64,000 nt of DNA from Micromonospora sediminicola (GCF_900089585.1 NZ_FLRH01000003.1:2928501-2992500), one strand, 5' to 3'; positions 8,457 through 17,552 are shown, counted from the first letter of the stretch. Translations and numbers: made by a program. Notes: generated by a model not told the origin, from the letters alone.

Positions 8457-10610
8457 CTAGACATCCTCCAACCGGATGTAACCCGTGCGTCCTACCGCCT
8501 CGATCGTCCAGCAGTGGCCGAAGGCTCGGACCCGCTCCGCGGTCATCCGGCCGAACTCCTCCGGTATGTCCGGATCGAGGGTCAGCCTGCCGTCGACCGG
8601 GTGGAGATCGAGCATCGCCCGCAGCAGGGCCAGCGGTGCTCCGCTCGCCCACGCCTGTGGGCTGCAAGCGGTGGGATAGGGCACGGCGAACAGCATCAGC
8701 TCCCGTGCGTAGCCGCTGAGCGCCTCCGGCAGCCGATGGCCGAACTGCTCGGCCGCCTCGAACATGGCGAGACTGATCCGGTTGACCTCGTTCCGGAAGC
8801 CGTACCGGGCCATACCGAGCGCGGCGATCGAGTTGTCGTGCGGCCAGACGGTGCCCAGGTGGTAGCCCAGCGCGTTGTAGCGGCGCTCCTCCCGCGACAG
8901 GGTGCGGATGCCCCAACCGGAGAACATGTCGGGCGACATCAGCTGCCGCACCACCTGCTCGGCCCGATCCGCCGGAACGATGCCGCTCCACAGCAGGTGA
9001 CCCATGTTCGAGGTCTTCGAGTTGATCCGATTCTTGTCCCCGTCGAGACCCACCGCGTAGTAGCCGCCGCGTTCCTCGATCCAGAAGTCGCGGTTGAACC
9101 GTTCGAACAGCGCGGCGGCATCCGCGCGTAGCCGCACGGCGAGGGCCGGATCCCCCAGCGGTCCGTCCGCCAGCTCCGCCAGCCGCATCTTGGCGTCGTA
9201 CGTGTAGCCCTGCAGGTCGCATGTGGCGATCGGCAGAAACGGAATCTTGCCGTCGGAGAAGCACACGCCGTCTGGTGAGTCCCGCCAGCACTGGTTTCCC
9301 AGTCCCTCCGGGGAGCGGGTGCCGTACTCGACGTACCCGTCGCCGTCGCGGTCGCCGTACGTGTCGATCCACCGCAGCGCGGCCAGCGCGTTGTCGCGTA
9401 GGTGCCGCACTGTGTCGTCGTCGCGGGTCCACCGCCAGTACTCGGAGAGCAGGATCAACCACAACTGGGTGGCGTCCGCCGTGCCGTAGTTCGGATTGTA
9501 CGGTTTTACGCCGGTTCGCGTCAGCTCGCCGCTGCGAAACTCGTGCAGGATCTTGCCCGGCTCCTCGTCGGTGAAGTCGTCGCAACGGGTGCCCTGCAGC
9601 CGGGCGAGAGCCAGCAGCGCGCCGCGCGCGAGCGCCGGCCCGGCCACCAGTGTCTGGTAGGCGGTGATCAGCGTGTCGCGGCCGAAGACCGTGAGGAACC
9701 AGGGCAGCCCGGCGCCGGGAAGCATGATCTGCTGACCCTTGATCTCCATGTCCAACCGCAGCGCCCCGAGATCCTCCCGCGACCGGCCGAGCACCCGTTC
9801 GAGCATCGGGTTGTCGCTGCGTACCCGCGCCCGGTCGTCCACCCACCGACGCAGCGGATCGTCGACCCGGCCGTGAATCACCTCGGCGATGTCGCCGCGA
9901 ACCGGCTCGACCACACCGAGACCGGGCGGCAGCGGCACGTGGAGGTCGAGCTGCCAGATCTGGCGAGGCGCCAGATCGAGCTGCCAGATCAGGTCGTTGC
10001 CCTCGACCCGGTCGGGCGGGATCGACGTCCGCACCGCCGTCTCGGCGGTGAAGTCACCGTTGGCGTACGCGAACACCAACGCAGCTCCGCTCGCGTTGCG
10101 CCGGCGATCGATCCGGGCTGAACGGTCCCGCACTCCGGACTTGACCTCGAACAGGTCGGCGAAGTCGGCTTCCACCGACAGCCGTACCTCGATCCCGACC
10201 GGCTCGGTACGGAACGAGACCAACTCGATCCGCTCCCGGAAGCCGTCGCCGATGTAGCGTAGGCGGCGCACTCCGAGACTGTCCGTGGGTAGACCGGGCA
10301 GATGGGAATTGGTCAGGACGAACTGCGCCGAGTAGTGCTGCAGCGTCTGCGAACGCAGCACCAGCAGGCGCCCGCCGTTGACGGTCAGCAGCCACCCGCT
10401 GAGCAACCGCGTGTCGAGGTGTACCAGGCCGCCGATGGTGCCGGGCGGCACGTCCCCGACCGAGTCGGAGTACATGAACGTCGGCCCGCTGAGCACGGCG
10501 ATGGAGTCGGGGCCCAGTTCGGGCGGCATGGCCCGTTGGTCACCGCTCTCCCGCGCGGCACGTACACCGGGTGTGGGATCGGCGGGTGTCGGACGCGCGG
10601 CAGCTGCCAT
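8457..10610 (-). CDS. amylo-alpha-1,6-glucosidase / glycogen-debranching type protein
   Basis: 717 residues from ATG 10610 (MAAAARPT); the frame extends 42 codons further upstream without a convincing start. The N-terminal domain (about 35-240) matches the bacterial debranching-enzyme N-domain: FMYSDSVGDV, GLVHLDTRLLSGW. The rest is an (alpha/alpha)6 glucosidase-like domain with PWFLTVFGRDTLITAYQ, NPNYGTADATQLW, GNQCWRDSPDGVC and YHLGTVWPHDNSIAALG. Family members hydrolyse alpha-1,6 branches of glycogen-like glucans or related oligosaccharides; many actinobacterial copies are untested. No signal peptide, so cytoplasmic. It is a single-gene unit not linked to other glycogen genes here. Confidence 0.85.
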   Translation of the reverse strand: MAAAARPTPADPTPGVRAARESGDQRAMPPELGPDSIAVLSGPTFMYSDSVGDVPPGTIGGLVHLDTRLLSGWLLTVNGGRLLVLRSQTLQHYSAQFVLTNSHLPGLPTDSLGVRRLRYIGDGFRERIELVSFRTEPVGIEVRLSVEADFADLFEVKSGVRDRSARIDRRRNASGAALVFAYANGDFTAETAVRTSIPPDRVEGNDLIWQLDLAPRQIWQLDLHVPLPPGLGVVEPVRGDIAEVIHGRVDDPLRRWVDDRARVRSDNPMLERVLGRSREDLGALRLDMEIKGQQIMLPGAGLPWFLTVFGRDTLITAYQTLVAGPALARGALLALARLQGTRCDDFTDEEPGKILHEFRSGELTRTGVKPYNPNYGTADATQLWLILLSEYWRWTRDDDTVRHLRDNALAALRWIDTYGDRDGDGYVEYGTRSPEGLGNQCWRDSPDGVCFSDGKIPFLPIATCDLQGYTYDAKMRLAELADGPLGDPALAVRLRADAAALFERFNRDFWIEERGGYYAVGLDGDKNRINSKTSNMGHLLWSGIVPADRAEQVVRQLMSPDMFSGWGIRTLSREERRYNALGYHLGTVWPHDNSIAALGMARYGFRNEVNRISLAMFEAAEQFGHRLPEALSGYARELMLFAVPYPTACSPQAWASGAPLALLRAMLDLHPVDGRLTLDPDIPEEFGRMTAERVRAFGHCWTIEAVGRTGYIRLEDV

Positions 10611-10863
10611 ATCCCTGACCGTAGAGCGACGCCCACCCGGCCACATCACCCGTTTCGGATGATTCCGGCCCGGGTGGATCATCCATGTCGGGGGCGGGCA
10701 GGATGGGCCAGGCGGCATGGTGACCGGCAACCGCACGAGATCGGGTCAGCCAGCGCTGTGGGCGTTCCGGGGCCAGCCGGCGATCGGCAAGCGATCCCGA
10801 CCGCCCCCCGCGGCGACGTCGACCGGTCGAGACGTCGGGAGCGCCGAATGGGGTCCGTGCGGA

Positions 10864-11829
10864 TCAGTGGACCCGTAGGAGAAGCTTGCCCAGATAGGGC
10901 GCCTGCAGGCGGCGGTGCGCCTGGGCCGCCTCGGCGAGGGGAAAGGTCTCGGCGACGTGGATCTCGAACGGTCCCGACTCGATCAGATGGTTGAGCCGGC
11001 GCAGCTGGTCGGGCCCGGTGATGCCGTCGTAGGCACGCGCGCCGCGCCCCGCCGGGGCGGTGGGCTCCGGCTGCACCCCGTGCGGGTAGGCGAGCGTGCC
11101 GTCGGGTTTCAGCAGGTCACCCAGGCGCGCCAACATTGGACCATTGGCCATCGCCAACAGCCCGTCGACACCGCCGGGCACGGCCTCACCCGCCCGTGTC
11201 GGCGTGGCGGCGTCGTGCCCGTCGAGGACGACATCGGCGCCGAGCCGGGACACCAGGCGAACGCCTTCGTCGCCGGAGGCGATCGCCACGACCCGCAGCC
11301 CGAGCCTCTTGGCCAGCTGAACCGCCAGATGTCCCTGACCACCGCTGGCGCCGAAGACGAGCACCGTGGCCCCGGCCGGTAGGTCTAATGCATCCAGTCC
11401 GGCCAACGCGGTCAGCGCGTCCGTCGGCATCGCCCCCACGTGCTCGATCGGCACGTTCTCGGGCACCCGCGTCACGTATTCGGCCTTCACCGCGGCGTAT
11501 TCGGCGTAAAAGCCACCCTTGGGCCGGGAGAACGCGTACGCGTAGACGGCGTCGCCCACCGAGAGGTCGTCGACGGTGGCGCCGACGGCGGTGACCGAGC
11601 CGGCCGCGTCGGAGCCCGGAACGATGGGGAAGGTGGCGCCCTCGGGCACCAGTTGGCCCTGGCGTTCCATGACGTCCCACACCCCGACTCCGGCGGTCCA
11701 TACCTTGAGCAGGATCTCGTCGTCGGCGATCTGCGGAATCGGCAGTGTACGGGCCGTGAGCACCTCGGGCCCGCCGAACTCGTCGAACGCCACCGCCCGC
11801 ATCGACCTCAACTGCTCATCACGGCTCAT
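10864..11829 (-). CDS. MDR-superfamily NADP-dependent alcohol dehydrogenase/quinone reductase
   Basis: 321 residues from ATG 11829, with AAGGACG eight bases upstream. The N-terminal GroES-like part reads MRAVAFDEFGGPEVL and ends in VPGSDAAGSVTAVG. The cofactor domain has the glycine-rich loop LVFGASGGQGHLAVQLAKRLG. The zinc-ligand residues of classical alcohol dehydrogenases are absent, which places it in the zinc-independent quinone-oxidoreductase branch. It likely reduces quinones, enones or related carbonyls with NADPH; the substrate is unknown. It is a single gene convergent with nothing obvious. Confidence 0.85.
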   Translation of the reverse strand: MSRDEQLRSMRAVAFDEFGGPEVLTARTLPIPQIADDEILLKVWTAGVGVWDVMERQGQLVPEGATFPIVPGSDAAGSVTAVGATVDDLSVGDAVYAYAFSRPKGGFYAEYAAVKAEYVTRVPENVPIEHVGAMPTDALTALAGLDALDLPAGATVLVFGASGGQGHLAVQLAKRLGLRVVAIASGDEGVRLVSRLGADVVLDGHDAATPTRAGEAVPGGVDGLLAMANGPMLARLGDLLKPDGTLAYPHGVQPEPTAPAGRGARAYDGITGPDQLRRLNHLIESGPFEIHVAETFPLAEAAQAHRRLQAPYLGKLLLRVH

Positions 11830-11975
11830 CACTCGTCCTTCCATCTGCTCGCCGGAGCATAAAGCCGGGTCGACCGTCAGGACCGGAGAATTAGCAATCA
11901 CGGTGGCCGGCGTCGGACCGGCCGCGGATCGCTTGCGTCGTGGCGCGGACGGGCGGAAGTGACCCGTGGGTGCTG

Positions 11976-12452
11976 TCAGGCAGGTGCGGAGCCGGTCGCC
12001 TCGTGGTGCATGACGTGTCCGGTGGCAGGGAAGGCCTCGTTGCCGGCGAGTCGTCCGGTTCGGGTCTGCGTCACGGTGAAGCCCTCACTCTCGTACAGCG
12101 CGAGGGCGGCCGGGTTGCCGTCGAGCACGGTGACCTCCACCCGCGGGCCGGCGGCACTCAACGCATGCCGCAGCAGCGCTCTCCCGACGCCTCGCCGGTA
12201 GCGGTGCGGATCGACGTACAGCCAGGTGATCTCGTCCTCGCCGAGTGCGACGAAGCCGGCCACGCTTGCGTCGATCTCGGCCACCCACACGCAGCCGTCG
12301 AAGAGCCCTTCGGCGTCCGCGGTCTGCGCGAGCGTGCGGAACGCGTCGACGCCGGCGGAGCCGCGCAACTCGTCGAGCCGGGCGGCGTCGTGGATCCGCG
12401 CGATCGCCGGCCAGTCACTGTCGCAGTAGGGCCGGATGACAATGGCAGACAT
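11976..12452 (-). CDS. GNAT family N-acetyltransferase
   Basis: 158 residues from ATG 12452 (MSAIVIRPYCDSDW); the longer frame upstream is not protein-like. The acetyl-CoA binding motif A is seen as WLYVDPHRYRRGVGRALLRHAL (key residues R-R-G-V-G-R), with motif B at ALALYESEGF. The fold is complete for a single-domain GNAT. Such enzymes acetylate amines on small molecules or protein N-termini; the substrate cannot be read from the sequence. There is no strong ribosome site, so a leaderless transcript is possible. It is divergent from the metallopeptidase at 12598. Confidence 0.88.
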   Translation of the reverse strand: MSAIVIRPYCDSDWPAIARIHDAARLDELRGSAGVDAFRTLAQTADAEGLFDGCVWVAEIDASVAGFVALGEDEITWLYVDPHRYRRGVGRALLRHALSAAGPRVEVTVLDGNPAALALYESEGFTVTQTRTGRLAGNEAFPATGHVMHHEATGSAPA

Positions 12453-12531
12453 CGCGCGATGATGGCAGGTGGTGTGGGGCTTGCCCAAGCCGATTCTCGG
12501 CGGCGGGGCGGGCCGGCGCCGGGGCGCCGGG

Positions 12532-12574
12532 GTTTCGAAAATCGTCGACACACCGGCCGCGGGCTGCGTAGCGT
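12532..12574 (+). promoter_or_regulatory. promoter with TTTCGAAA operator
   Basis: GTTTCGAAAA (12532-12541) lies just upstream of a -35-like TCGACA (12545-12550), an 18-bp spacer and a -10 box TAGCGT (12569-12574). The same layout, and much of the same sequence around TCGAC and CTGCNTAGCGT, recurs at 35252-35293. It would drive the metallopeptidase at 12598. Confidence 0.65.
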
Positions 12575-12597
12575 CGCCTCGAATGAGGGAGGTCGAT

Positions 12598-13383
12598 ATG
12601 CTGTGTGCCGTCACCCGCCGATCCCTGCTGGCCGCCGGCGCGACAGGACTGCTGTCCACGGTTGCCGGGGCGTCGCCGGCGCTGGCCGGACCGGTCGGGC
12701 CGATCCCGCCGTCACTGGTGACCAGGTACGGTCTGGACACCCGGTGGTACGGCAAGTACGTCGACGCGTGGGGGCTGCCGGTCTTCGGTCCGCGCCACGT
12801 GCAGGACGCGACCCTGGTGCGGATGCGGGACCAGCTCCGGACCTTGCTGTGGACCTACCCCTACTGGCCCGTGCCCGAGTTGGGCCGGCGCAACGTGCGC
12901 CTCGTGGTCGTCGCGCGAGGTGAGCGCATGAGTTCGATCCCCGAGGTGTACCAGCGGTTCGGTGAGACCTTGGACGCTCGGTACTGGGCGGGATTCGGCG
13001 CCACCGACTCCTTCCCGCTGTCGGTCTGCACCGAGAGCAACGTGCTCGACAACCAGGGGCGGGAGAACGTGTTCGTGCACGAGTTCTCGCACACTCTGCA
13101 TCTGATGGCCCTGCAACACATCGACCCCGCTCTGTCTGCCGAGTTGGCCGGTGCGTGGAGCAGCGCCCGCGCCCGCGGCCTGTGGAGGAACACGTACGCG
13201 GCAGCGAACATCCAGGAGTACTTCGCCGAGGGTGTCCAGAGCTACTTCGGAGTGAACTACCCCGGACCGGCGGGCGGCGACGGTGTGCACAACGACATCA
13301 GCACGCGGACGGCGTTGCAGGCCTACGATCGAGCCCTGTTCGGCCTCCTCGACCGCATCTACCGAGGTGCGGTGCTGCCGTGA
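12598..13383 (+). CDS. secreted zinc metallopeptidase (Tat-type signal)
   Basis: 261 residues from ATG 12598, chosen for GGGAGG five bases upstream (an in-frame ATG at 12583 lies at the predicted transcription start). The N-terminus has a twin-arginine-like leader (TRRSLLAAGATGLLS...ALA). The zincin motif HEFSHTLH gives H161, E162 and H165; NIQEYFAEG about 40 residues later probably supplies the third, glutamate ligand (E207 or E211). The overall pattern resembles extracellular basic-secretory-type or lethal-factor-like zincins. No sugar-binding domain is attached. Its promoter carries the same operator arrangement as the polysaccharide island 7 kb away, suggesting co-regulation. Substrate unknown. 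Confidence 0.72.
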   Translation: MLCAVTRRSLLAAGATGLLSTVAGASPALAGPVGPIPPSLVTRYGLDTRWYGKYVDAWGLPVFGPRHVQDATLVRMRDQLRTLLWTYPYWPVPELGRRNVRLVVVARGERMSSIPEVYQRFGETLDARYWAGFGATDSFPLSVCTESNVLDNQGRENVFVHEFSHTLHLMALQHIDPALSAELAGAWSSARARGLWRNTYAAANIQEYFAEGVQSYFGVNYPGPAGGDGVHNDISTRTALQAYDRALFGLLDRIYRGAVLP

Positions 13384-13581
13384 CGACGATCACCACCGTC
13401 CACGTCGCCGCAGTTGACGAGTGGCTGCGACACCGACCTCAGTGGGCCGAGGCGACCAGGAGACCGCCCCGCCGCGAGCGACCGGAGGCGGTGGCCGGCG
13501 GCGGGACCGGGCTGGCCGATCGGTGCGGAGGTGTGGGAGCCCGCGCGACACGGGGCTCGAGTCGGTCCGAACTGGCGCCGG

Positions 13582-13986
13582 TCAGGCGAAGTCGGCCGCC
13601 GTCATCCCGGCTGGATGGTCGGGTGGCCACTGCACGAGCTCGATCCGGTAGCCGTCGGGGTCGGTGAGCCACGATGTCCGCATCCCTGGCCCTGGTTCTG
13701 TCGGCGGCTCGGCGGCAACGCCCCTCGTTGCCAGGTCGGCGAGCGTAGCGGTGAGGTCATCCACCTGGATGACGAGGTGGTTGACGGCGCCGATGTCGTT
13801 GACCGGCCTCGCGGGATCGTGCACAAGCTCCAGGCTGACAAACGGGTCGTCGGGGAGTTGAAGCATGGTCAGGCTACCGAACCCGGTCTCGGGGACATTG
13901 CCGATCCTGGCGTATCCGAGCGCGCTGTAGAAGGCGAGCGAGCGTTCGAGACTGGTTACTCGAAGACCGAGGTGTAACATCCGCAT
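13582..13986 (-). CDS. glyoxalase/VOC superfamily protein
   Basis: 134 residues from ATG 13986 (MRMLHLGLRVTSLERSLAFY). A single vicinal-oxygen-chelate fold shows two beta-alpha-beta units: LHLGLRVTSLERSLAFYSALG and NHLVIQVDDLTATLADLATRG, ending in TSWLTDPDGYRIELVQWP. Metal ligand positions are occupied by His-5 region, Glu in the SLELVHD segment, His in VNHLVIQ and Glu in RIELVQ, consistent with a lactoylglutathione-lyase-like member, though most small VOC proteins have other substrates or confer resistance. Cytoplasmic, single gene. Confidence 0.85.
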   Translation of the reverse strand: MRMLHLGLRVTSLERSLAFYSALGYARIGNVPETGFGSLTMLQLPDDPFVSLELVHDPARPVNDIGAVNHLVIQVDDLTATLADLATRGVAAEPPTEPGPGMRTSWLTDPDGYRIELVQWPPDHPAGMTAADFA

Positions 13987-14173
13987 GCCCGGGAGACTAT
14001 CGCCGTCTCCCGTCCGTGGTGGGCGATGTCCGACCACGCGACGCCAGTCGCGGCATGCTGCCCGAGGACGCAGGTGACGATCGGCCAGGTCCGCCAACAG
14101 CGCGATGAGCAGCACCGGCGCCTCCGGGTCGGCGCCCTCCTGCCGCGCCGAGGGAACTTCACAAGGCCGAGGC

Positions 14174-14725
14174 TCAACGCCGCCTCAACTCGGCCTCCAT
14201 GCGCTGAAGAAGGGTCTTTCTGGCCTTACCCCGCCGCTCGCGTTGCAGCGCGGCGCGGAGTTCTCGGGTGTCGAGCCCTCGTACGACCTTCCCCGCCTCG
14301 GCGACCGGCAGGTCCGACAGTCGGTTCGGAGCGGTCACGTTCTTTCGCGCGCGTTGGGCCGGCCCGGTGTTGGGGACGAACTGCCGCCCCGTCCTGGACG
14401 CCCGCCGCTTCTTGCTCTCGGTTGCCGCGCGCTCCTGGTCAGAGAGCTGTTCCCAGGCCCGTCCGGGGAGGTAGCGGCGGGTCTCACCGCCCTGGCGGGC
14501 CCTGGTCGAGCCGTCCTCGGTCCGCCAATCCTGATCGCCCCACCGTTGCAGGGAGCGCTGCCGCTCGTCCTTGGGGCCGATGAACCCTCCACCCTGTCGC
14601 TTGTACTCCTGGGTGAGCAACTGCGATTTGCGCGCCGACCACTGCCCCTTCCGACCTCCCTTGTCGGAGTCGCGGATCTGCGCCTTGAGCCTTTCCCGCA
14701 GTTCGGGTTCGGTGTATTTCGCCAT
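14174..14725 (-). CDS. DUF5872-type basic protein
   Basis: 183 residues, strongly basic. The first half carries the conserved block (KYTEPELRERLKAQI, then KGGRKGQWSARKSQLL, QEYKRQGGGFIG) that I associate with DUF5872 proteins of actinobacteria and some plants' seed-type relatives. The second half is a Lys/Arg-rich, possibly helical tail (SRTGRQFVPNTGPAQRARKN). No membrane segment or signal is seen. Its charge suggests nucleic-acid or polyanion binding, but this is inference. It is a single-gene unit with no functional hint from its neighbours. Confidence 0.7.
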   Translation of the reverse strand: MAKYTEPELRERLKAQIRDSDKGGRKGQWSARKSQLLTQEYKRQGGGFIGPKDERQRSLQRWGDQDWRTEDGSTRARQGGETRRYLPGRAWEQLSDQERAATESKKRRASRTGRQFVPNTGPAQRARKNVTAPNRLSDLPVAEAGKVVRGLDTRELRAALQRERRGKARKTLLQRMEAELRRR

Positions 14726-15034
14726 GCCGGGACGATTCCCCGTTCGACCGGCCCCATGCCTTCGGTCGGGCCACCCGTGCCACCACGTCGGCTCTGGTGC
14801 GTGGCCGGGAGGTCACAGCCCACGATATGAGGTGTGCTGGCGGGCCCCTGACCGTCCGATCCGGCGACCCGACTTGTTCGCGGTGGGGCGACTTCCGCCG
14901 GGCGCACCCCGGGCCTACTGTGCGAAGGTACGCGGCTGCCCGGCAGTACGGGGCCTGGGTCAGGTCGGAATGCGGCGGTTCGGTCCCGCTCGGGCCGGGG
15001 CCGGCCACGCCTCCGGCAACGGAGAGGAGCCCTG
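14726..15034. other. divergent intergenic region
   Basis: About 310 bases without a credible gene between divergent DUF5872 and DHFR-like genes. GAGGAG near 15024-15029 is the ribosome site of the latter. No hairpin or repeat stood out. Confidence 0.5.
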
Positions 15035-15568
15035 ATGGGGGCACTGATTGTGTCCGTGCAGACGACGATGGACGGCGTCATGGATCAGCTCGAGGGTTGG
15101 TTCGAGGAGCAGGGTGACGTCGAGCACCACGGGATCGAGGAGTTGCGTGCCGCCGACGCGGTCCTGTTGGGACGCAAGACCTACCAGGAGCTGGCGGAGC
15201 TGTGGCCGAAGGGGTCGGGGCCGTACGCGGACCTGATCAACCCGATGCCGAAGTACGTCGCGTCGCGGACCCTGAACGAACCGCTGGCCTGGAACGCGAA
15301 ACTGCTCGGCCGGGACACCGTCGAGGAGGTGGCGGCGGTGAAGGCTCAGCACCCCGGATCACTGATCTCGTACGGCTGTGGTGAGCTGGCCAGCGTGTTG
15401 GCGCGCCACGGGCTCGTCGACGAGGTGCGCTTCTGGTTGCACCCGGTGGTCTGGGGCGACGGTGAGAGGCCGTTCCGGCCGGGCAGGTTGCCGATCAGAC
15501 TGCGACTGGTCACCGCCGCCCCCTACCCCACGGGTGTCGTGAGACTGAGCTATCAGCCGCTCGTCTGA
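15035..15568 (+). CDS. dihydrofolate-reductase-like (RibD C-terminal domain) protein
   Basis: 177 residues with GAGGAG upstream. It shows the RibD/DHFR-like reductase fold: LIVSVQTTMDGVMDQL at the start, the cofactor loop ADAVLLGRKTYQELAELW, KYVASRTL, and the second nucleotide site SLISYGCGELASVLARHGLVDEVRFWLHPVVWGDGERPF. Family members use NADPH, but those outside folate and riboflavin synthesis mostly have unknown substrates. Free-standing and cytoplasmic. It is followed 13 bases later by a broken NUDIX gene on the other strand. Confidence 0.85.
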   Translation: MGALIVSVQTTMDGVMDQLEGWFEEQGDVEHHGIEELRAADAVLLGRKTYQELAELWPKGSGPYADLINPMPKYVASRTLNEPLAWNAKLLGRDTVEEVAAVKAQHPGSLISYGCGELASVLARHGLVDEVRFWLHPVVWGDGERPFRPGRLPIRLRLVTAAPYPTGVVRLSYQPLV

Positions 15569-15581
15569 CGGCGGGCGGTTG

Positions 15582-15955
15582 TCAGGTCCGCCGGACGGCG
15601 TCGGGCATGTAGACCGGCGTCGGTCCGGGCCATGCGCGCACGGCCGCGATCAGGCGGGCGGCCGTTCCCTCCGTCACCCGTGTCGGGGGCCGCAGTCGAA
15701 GAGAAAGTAGACCGCCGGTCCGGCGCGGTGCCGGTGGGGTGGCAGCCAGTCGATCACCAGGACTCGGGAGGGGACGACGCGCAGGCCCGTCTCCTCGCGG
15801 ATCTCCCGGGCGCACGCCTGCTCCGGAGTCTCGCCGGCTTCGACGTCACCACCCGGAGGCACCCGGTCCGGACGGTATGCGGGCTGAGTCAGCAGGACCC
15901 GCCCGAGCCGGTCGGTTTCCGCCGTCGTGGTGTGGTCGATCGGCCCCGGTCTCAT
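15582..15955 (-). pseudogene. frameshifted/deleted NUDIX hydrolase remnant
   Basis: From 15955 a frame encodes RVLLTQPAYRPDR, then an intact Nudix box (GGDVEAGETPEQACAREIREETGL, key residues G, E, R-E-x-x-E-E-x-G), then VIDWLPPHRHRAGPAVYFLFDCG and a stop at about 15674. The expected C-terminal end (GTAARLIAAVRAWPGPTPVYM) is present in another minus-strand frame down to 15582, but the 30-40 residues normally between these parts are missing. This indicates an internal deletion with a frameshift. The 92-residue Nudix fragment may still be translated but is unlikely to fold fully. Confidence 0.6.
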
Positions 15956-15994
15956 CGCGGTGGCCGGCTCGCGGTCGCCGACGGGGAGACTCTG

Positions 15995-16180
15995 ATGGAT
16001 GATTGCTCCATGACAAACCCCGATCTCGACCCTGACGTCTACCCGCCCCTCGATCCGCGTGAGCCGATACCGGACGACGCCGACGAGCTTCTGACCGACA
16101 CGCCCGGGGAACTACCGAAGGCCCCGGTCGAGCCGATGCCGGACGACGGCGAGGCGGGCGGGGTGCCCGAACCGGCATGA
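15995..16180 (+). CDS. small acidic proline-rich protein
   Basis: 61 residues from ATG 15995, with GGGGAGA about six bases upstream; a second Met at 16010 (MTNPDLDPD) is also possible. The sequence is Pro/Asp/Glu-rich (PDLDPDVYPPLDPREPIPDDADELL) with no hydrophobic core, so it is probably intrinsically disordered. Its bias is unlike chance frames of this genome, which are Arg-rich. Similar short acidic proteins occur in actinobacterial genomes without known function. Confidence 0.5.
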   Translation: MDDCSMTNPDLDPDVYPPLDPREPIPDDADELLTDTPGELPKAPVEPMPDDGEAGGVPEPA

Positions 16181-16456
16181 CGCACCGTGGCACACGACGA
16201 TACGGAGTTTGTCTGCGGCCGCGGCTTCGCCCGCCACCTCGACGCTCTCGACGACCGGCCGGCGACCTGAGGCGCCCAGGTTGAGCGGCCACCGCCGAGA
16301 GGCGCTCCCGAGGGCGCTTCCTGCGCAGCCGCTGCCGACAACTCCGATCGGTCGTGGTCCGATCGGGGTGAGGCTCAGCACCGCGGTGAGGGGCGGTGTC
16401 CCCTCCCGGTGGGGCCGGCCGCTCTACGCGTCCGGGTTCGCGACCGGTCCGGCGGC

Positions 16457-16861
16457 TCAGCGGGCAAAAAGCTCGACGACGGAGCGGCGGCGGCCCCAGG
16501 CGACGAGCACGAACAGTGCGAGCAGCACCACGGGTGTGATCACCAGTGCGCCACCGTGCAGGATGAACGCCTGGGTGATGGCGGCGCCCACCATGAGCAG
16601 GGCGAGTCCGGCAGCCGCCAGGCCGGCGAGCCGTGGTACGAGCAGTCCGATGCCGCCGGCCGGTTCGAGCAGGCCGACGAGGACGCGAAACCAGGGCGCC
16701 GCGCCCATGTCCTCGAAGGTCTGGACCGCGTACGTCTCGCCGACGAGTTTGGGGCCGGCCGAGGCGACGACGAGGAACACGCCGAGGACGCCCTGTAGTG
16801 CCCAGAGCGTGCGGTGCATCCCGCGGGTGACCTGTGCGGGCACGGCATCGACAGCAGTCAT
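16457..16861 (-). CDS. DoxX-like membrane protein
   Basis: 134 residues from ATG 16861 with AAGGACG upstream. Four hydrophobic helices are seen (LWALQGVLGVFLVVASAGPKLVG, WFRVLVGLLEPAGGIGLLVPR, GLAAAGLALLMVGAAITQAFI and ITPVVLLALFVLVAWG). The pattern, including the conserved GLLEPAGGIGLL second helix, is that of DoxX/DoxD-like four-helix membrane proteins, some of which are linked to thiosulfate:quinone oxidation or redox stress. Its real role here is unknown. It is divergent from the SRPBCC gene. Confidence 0.85.
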   Translation of the reverse strand: MTAVDAVPAQVTRGMHRTLWALQGVLGVFLVVASAGPKLVGETYAVQTFEDMGAAPWFRVLVGLLEPAGGIGLLVPRLAGLAAAGLALLMVGAAITQAFILHGGALVITPVVLLALFVLVAWGRRRSVVELFAR

Positions 16862-17065
16862 GATGATCGTCCTTCCTGATGGTCGGGCTTTCTGCCTCCG
16901 CCGGCAAGCGGATGCACCGGTTCGACCGGCGAGACAGCCGGAACTCATCGCCGATCCTGCGCCGAGATTTCGCCGGCCTCGTGTCGAAGCTCGTCGGTGG
17001 GTTCGCGATTGAACCGGGTACGCGGGGGCACTACGACGTGACGTTCCGTCGTTCGAGGAGGTTCC

Positions 17066-17536
17066 GTGAGTACCGTGACCGAGTCCGTCGACGTCCGGGT
17101 GCCGATCCGGGCGGTGTACGACCAGTGGACGCAGTTCGAGTCGTTTCCGCAGTTCATGGACGGCGTCGAGTCGATCACGCAGATCGACGCGACCCACACG
17201 CGTTGGGTCACCAAGGTGGCCGGGGTGACCCGGGAGTTCGACGCGGAGATCACCGAACAGCACCCCGACGAGCGGGTGGCTTGGAAGAGCACCGGCGGCG
17301 ACACGAAGCACGCAGGTGTGGTCACGTTCCACCGGCTCGCGCAGGACGAGACGCGCGTGACGATCCAGCTCGACTGGGAGCCGGAGGGTCTGGTGGAGAA
17401 GGCCGGCAGCGCGGTCGGGGTGGACAGTCACCAGGTGAAGGCCGATGCGAAGCGGTTCAAGGAGTTCATCGAGGGCCGGGGCAACCCCACCGGCGCCTGG
17501 CGCGGCGAGGTCGACCGCCCCGACGCCACGTCCTGA
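17066..17536 (+). CDS. SRPBCC family (cyclase/dehydrase-like) protein
   Basis: 156 residues from the GTG at 17066, with GAGGAGG upstream. It shows the START/SRPBCC helix-grip fold as in polyketide cyclase-like proteins: VTESVDVRVPIRAVYDQWTQFESFPQFM at the start, then HTRWVTKVAGVTREFDAEITEQHPDERVAWKS, and the long C-terminal helix DAKRFKEFIE. This subgroup is common as a stress-associated ligand-binding protein in actinomycetes and need not be enzymatic. Its 3' end faces the FUSC gene, with a palindromic terminator between. Confidence 0.88.
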   Translation: MSTVTESVDVRVPIRAVYDQWTQFESFPQFMDGVESITQIDATHTRWVTKVAGVTREFDAEITEQHPDERVAWKSTGGDTKHAGVVTFHRLAQDETRVTIQLDWEPEGLVEKAGSAVGVDSHQVKADAKRFKEFIEGRGNPTGAWRGEVDRPDATS

Positions 17537-17552
17537 TCGGCGTCTCGGTGCC

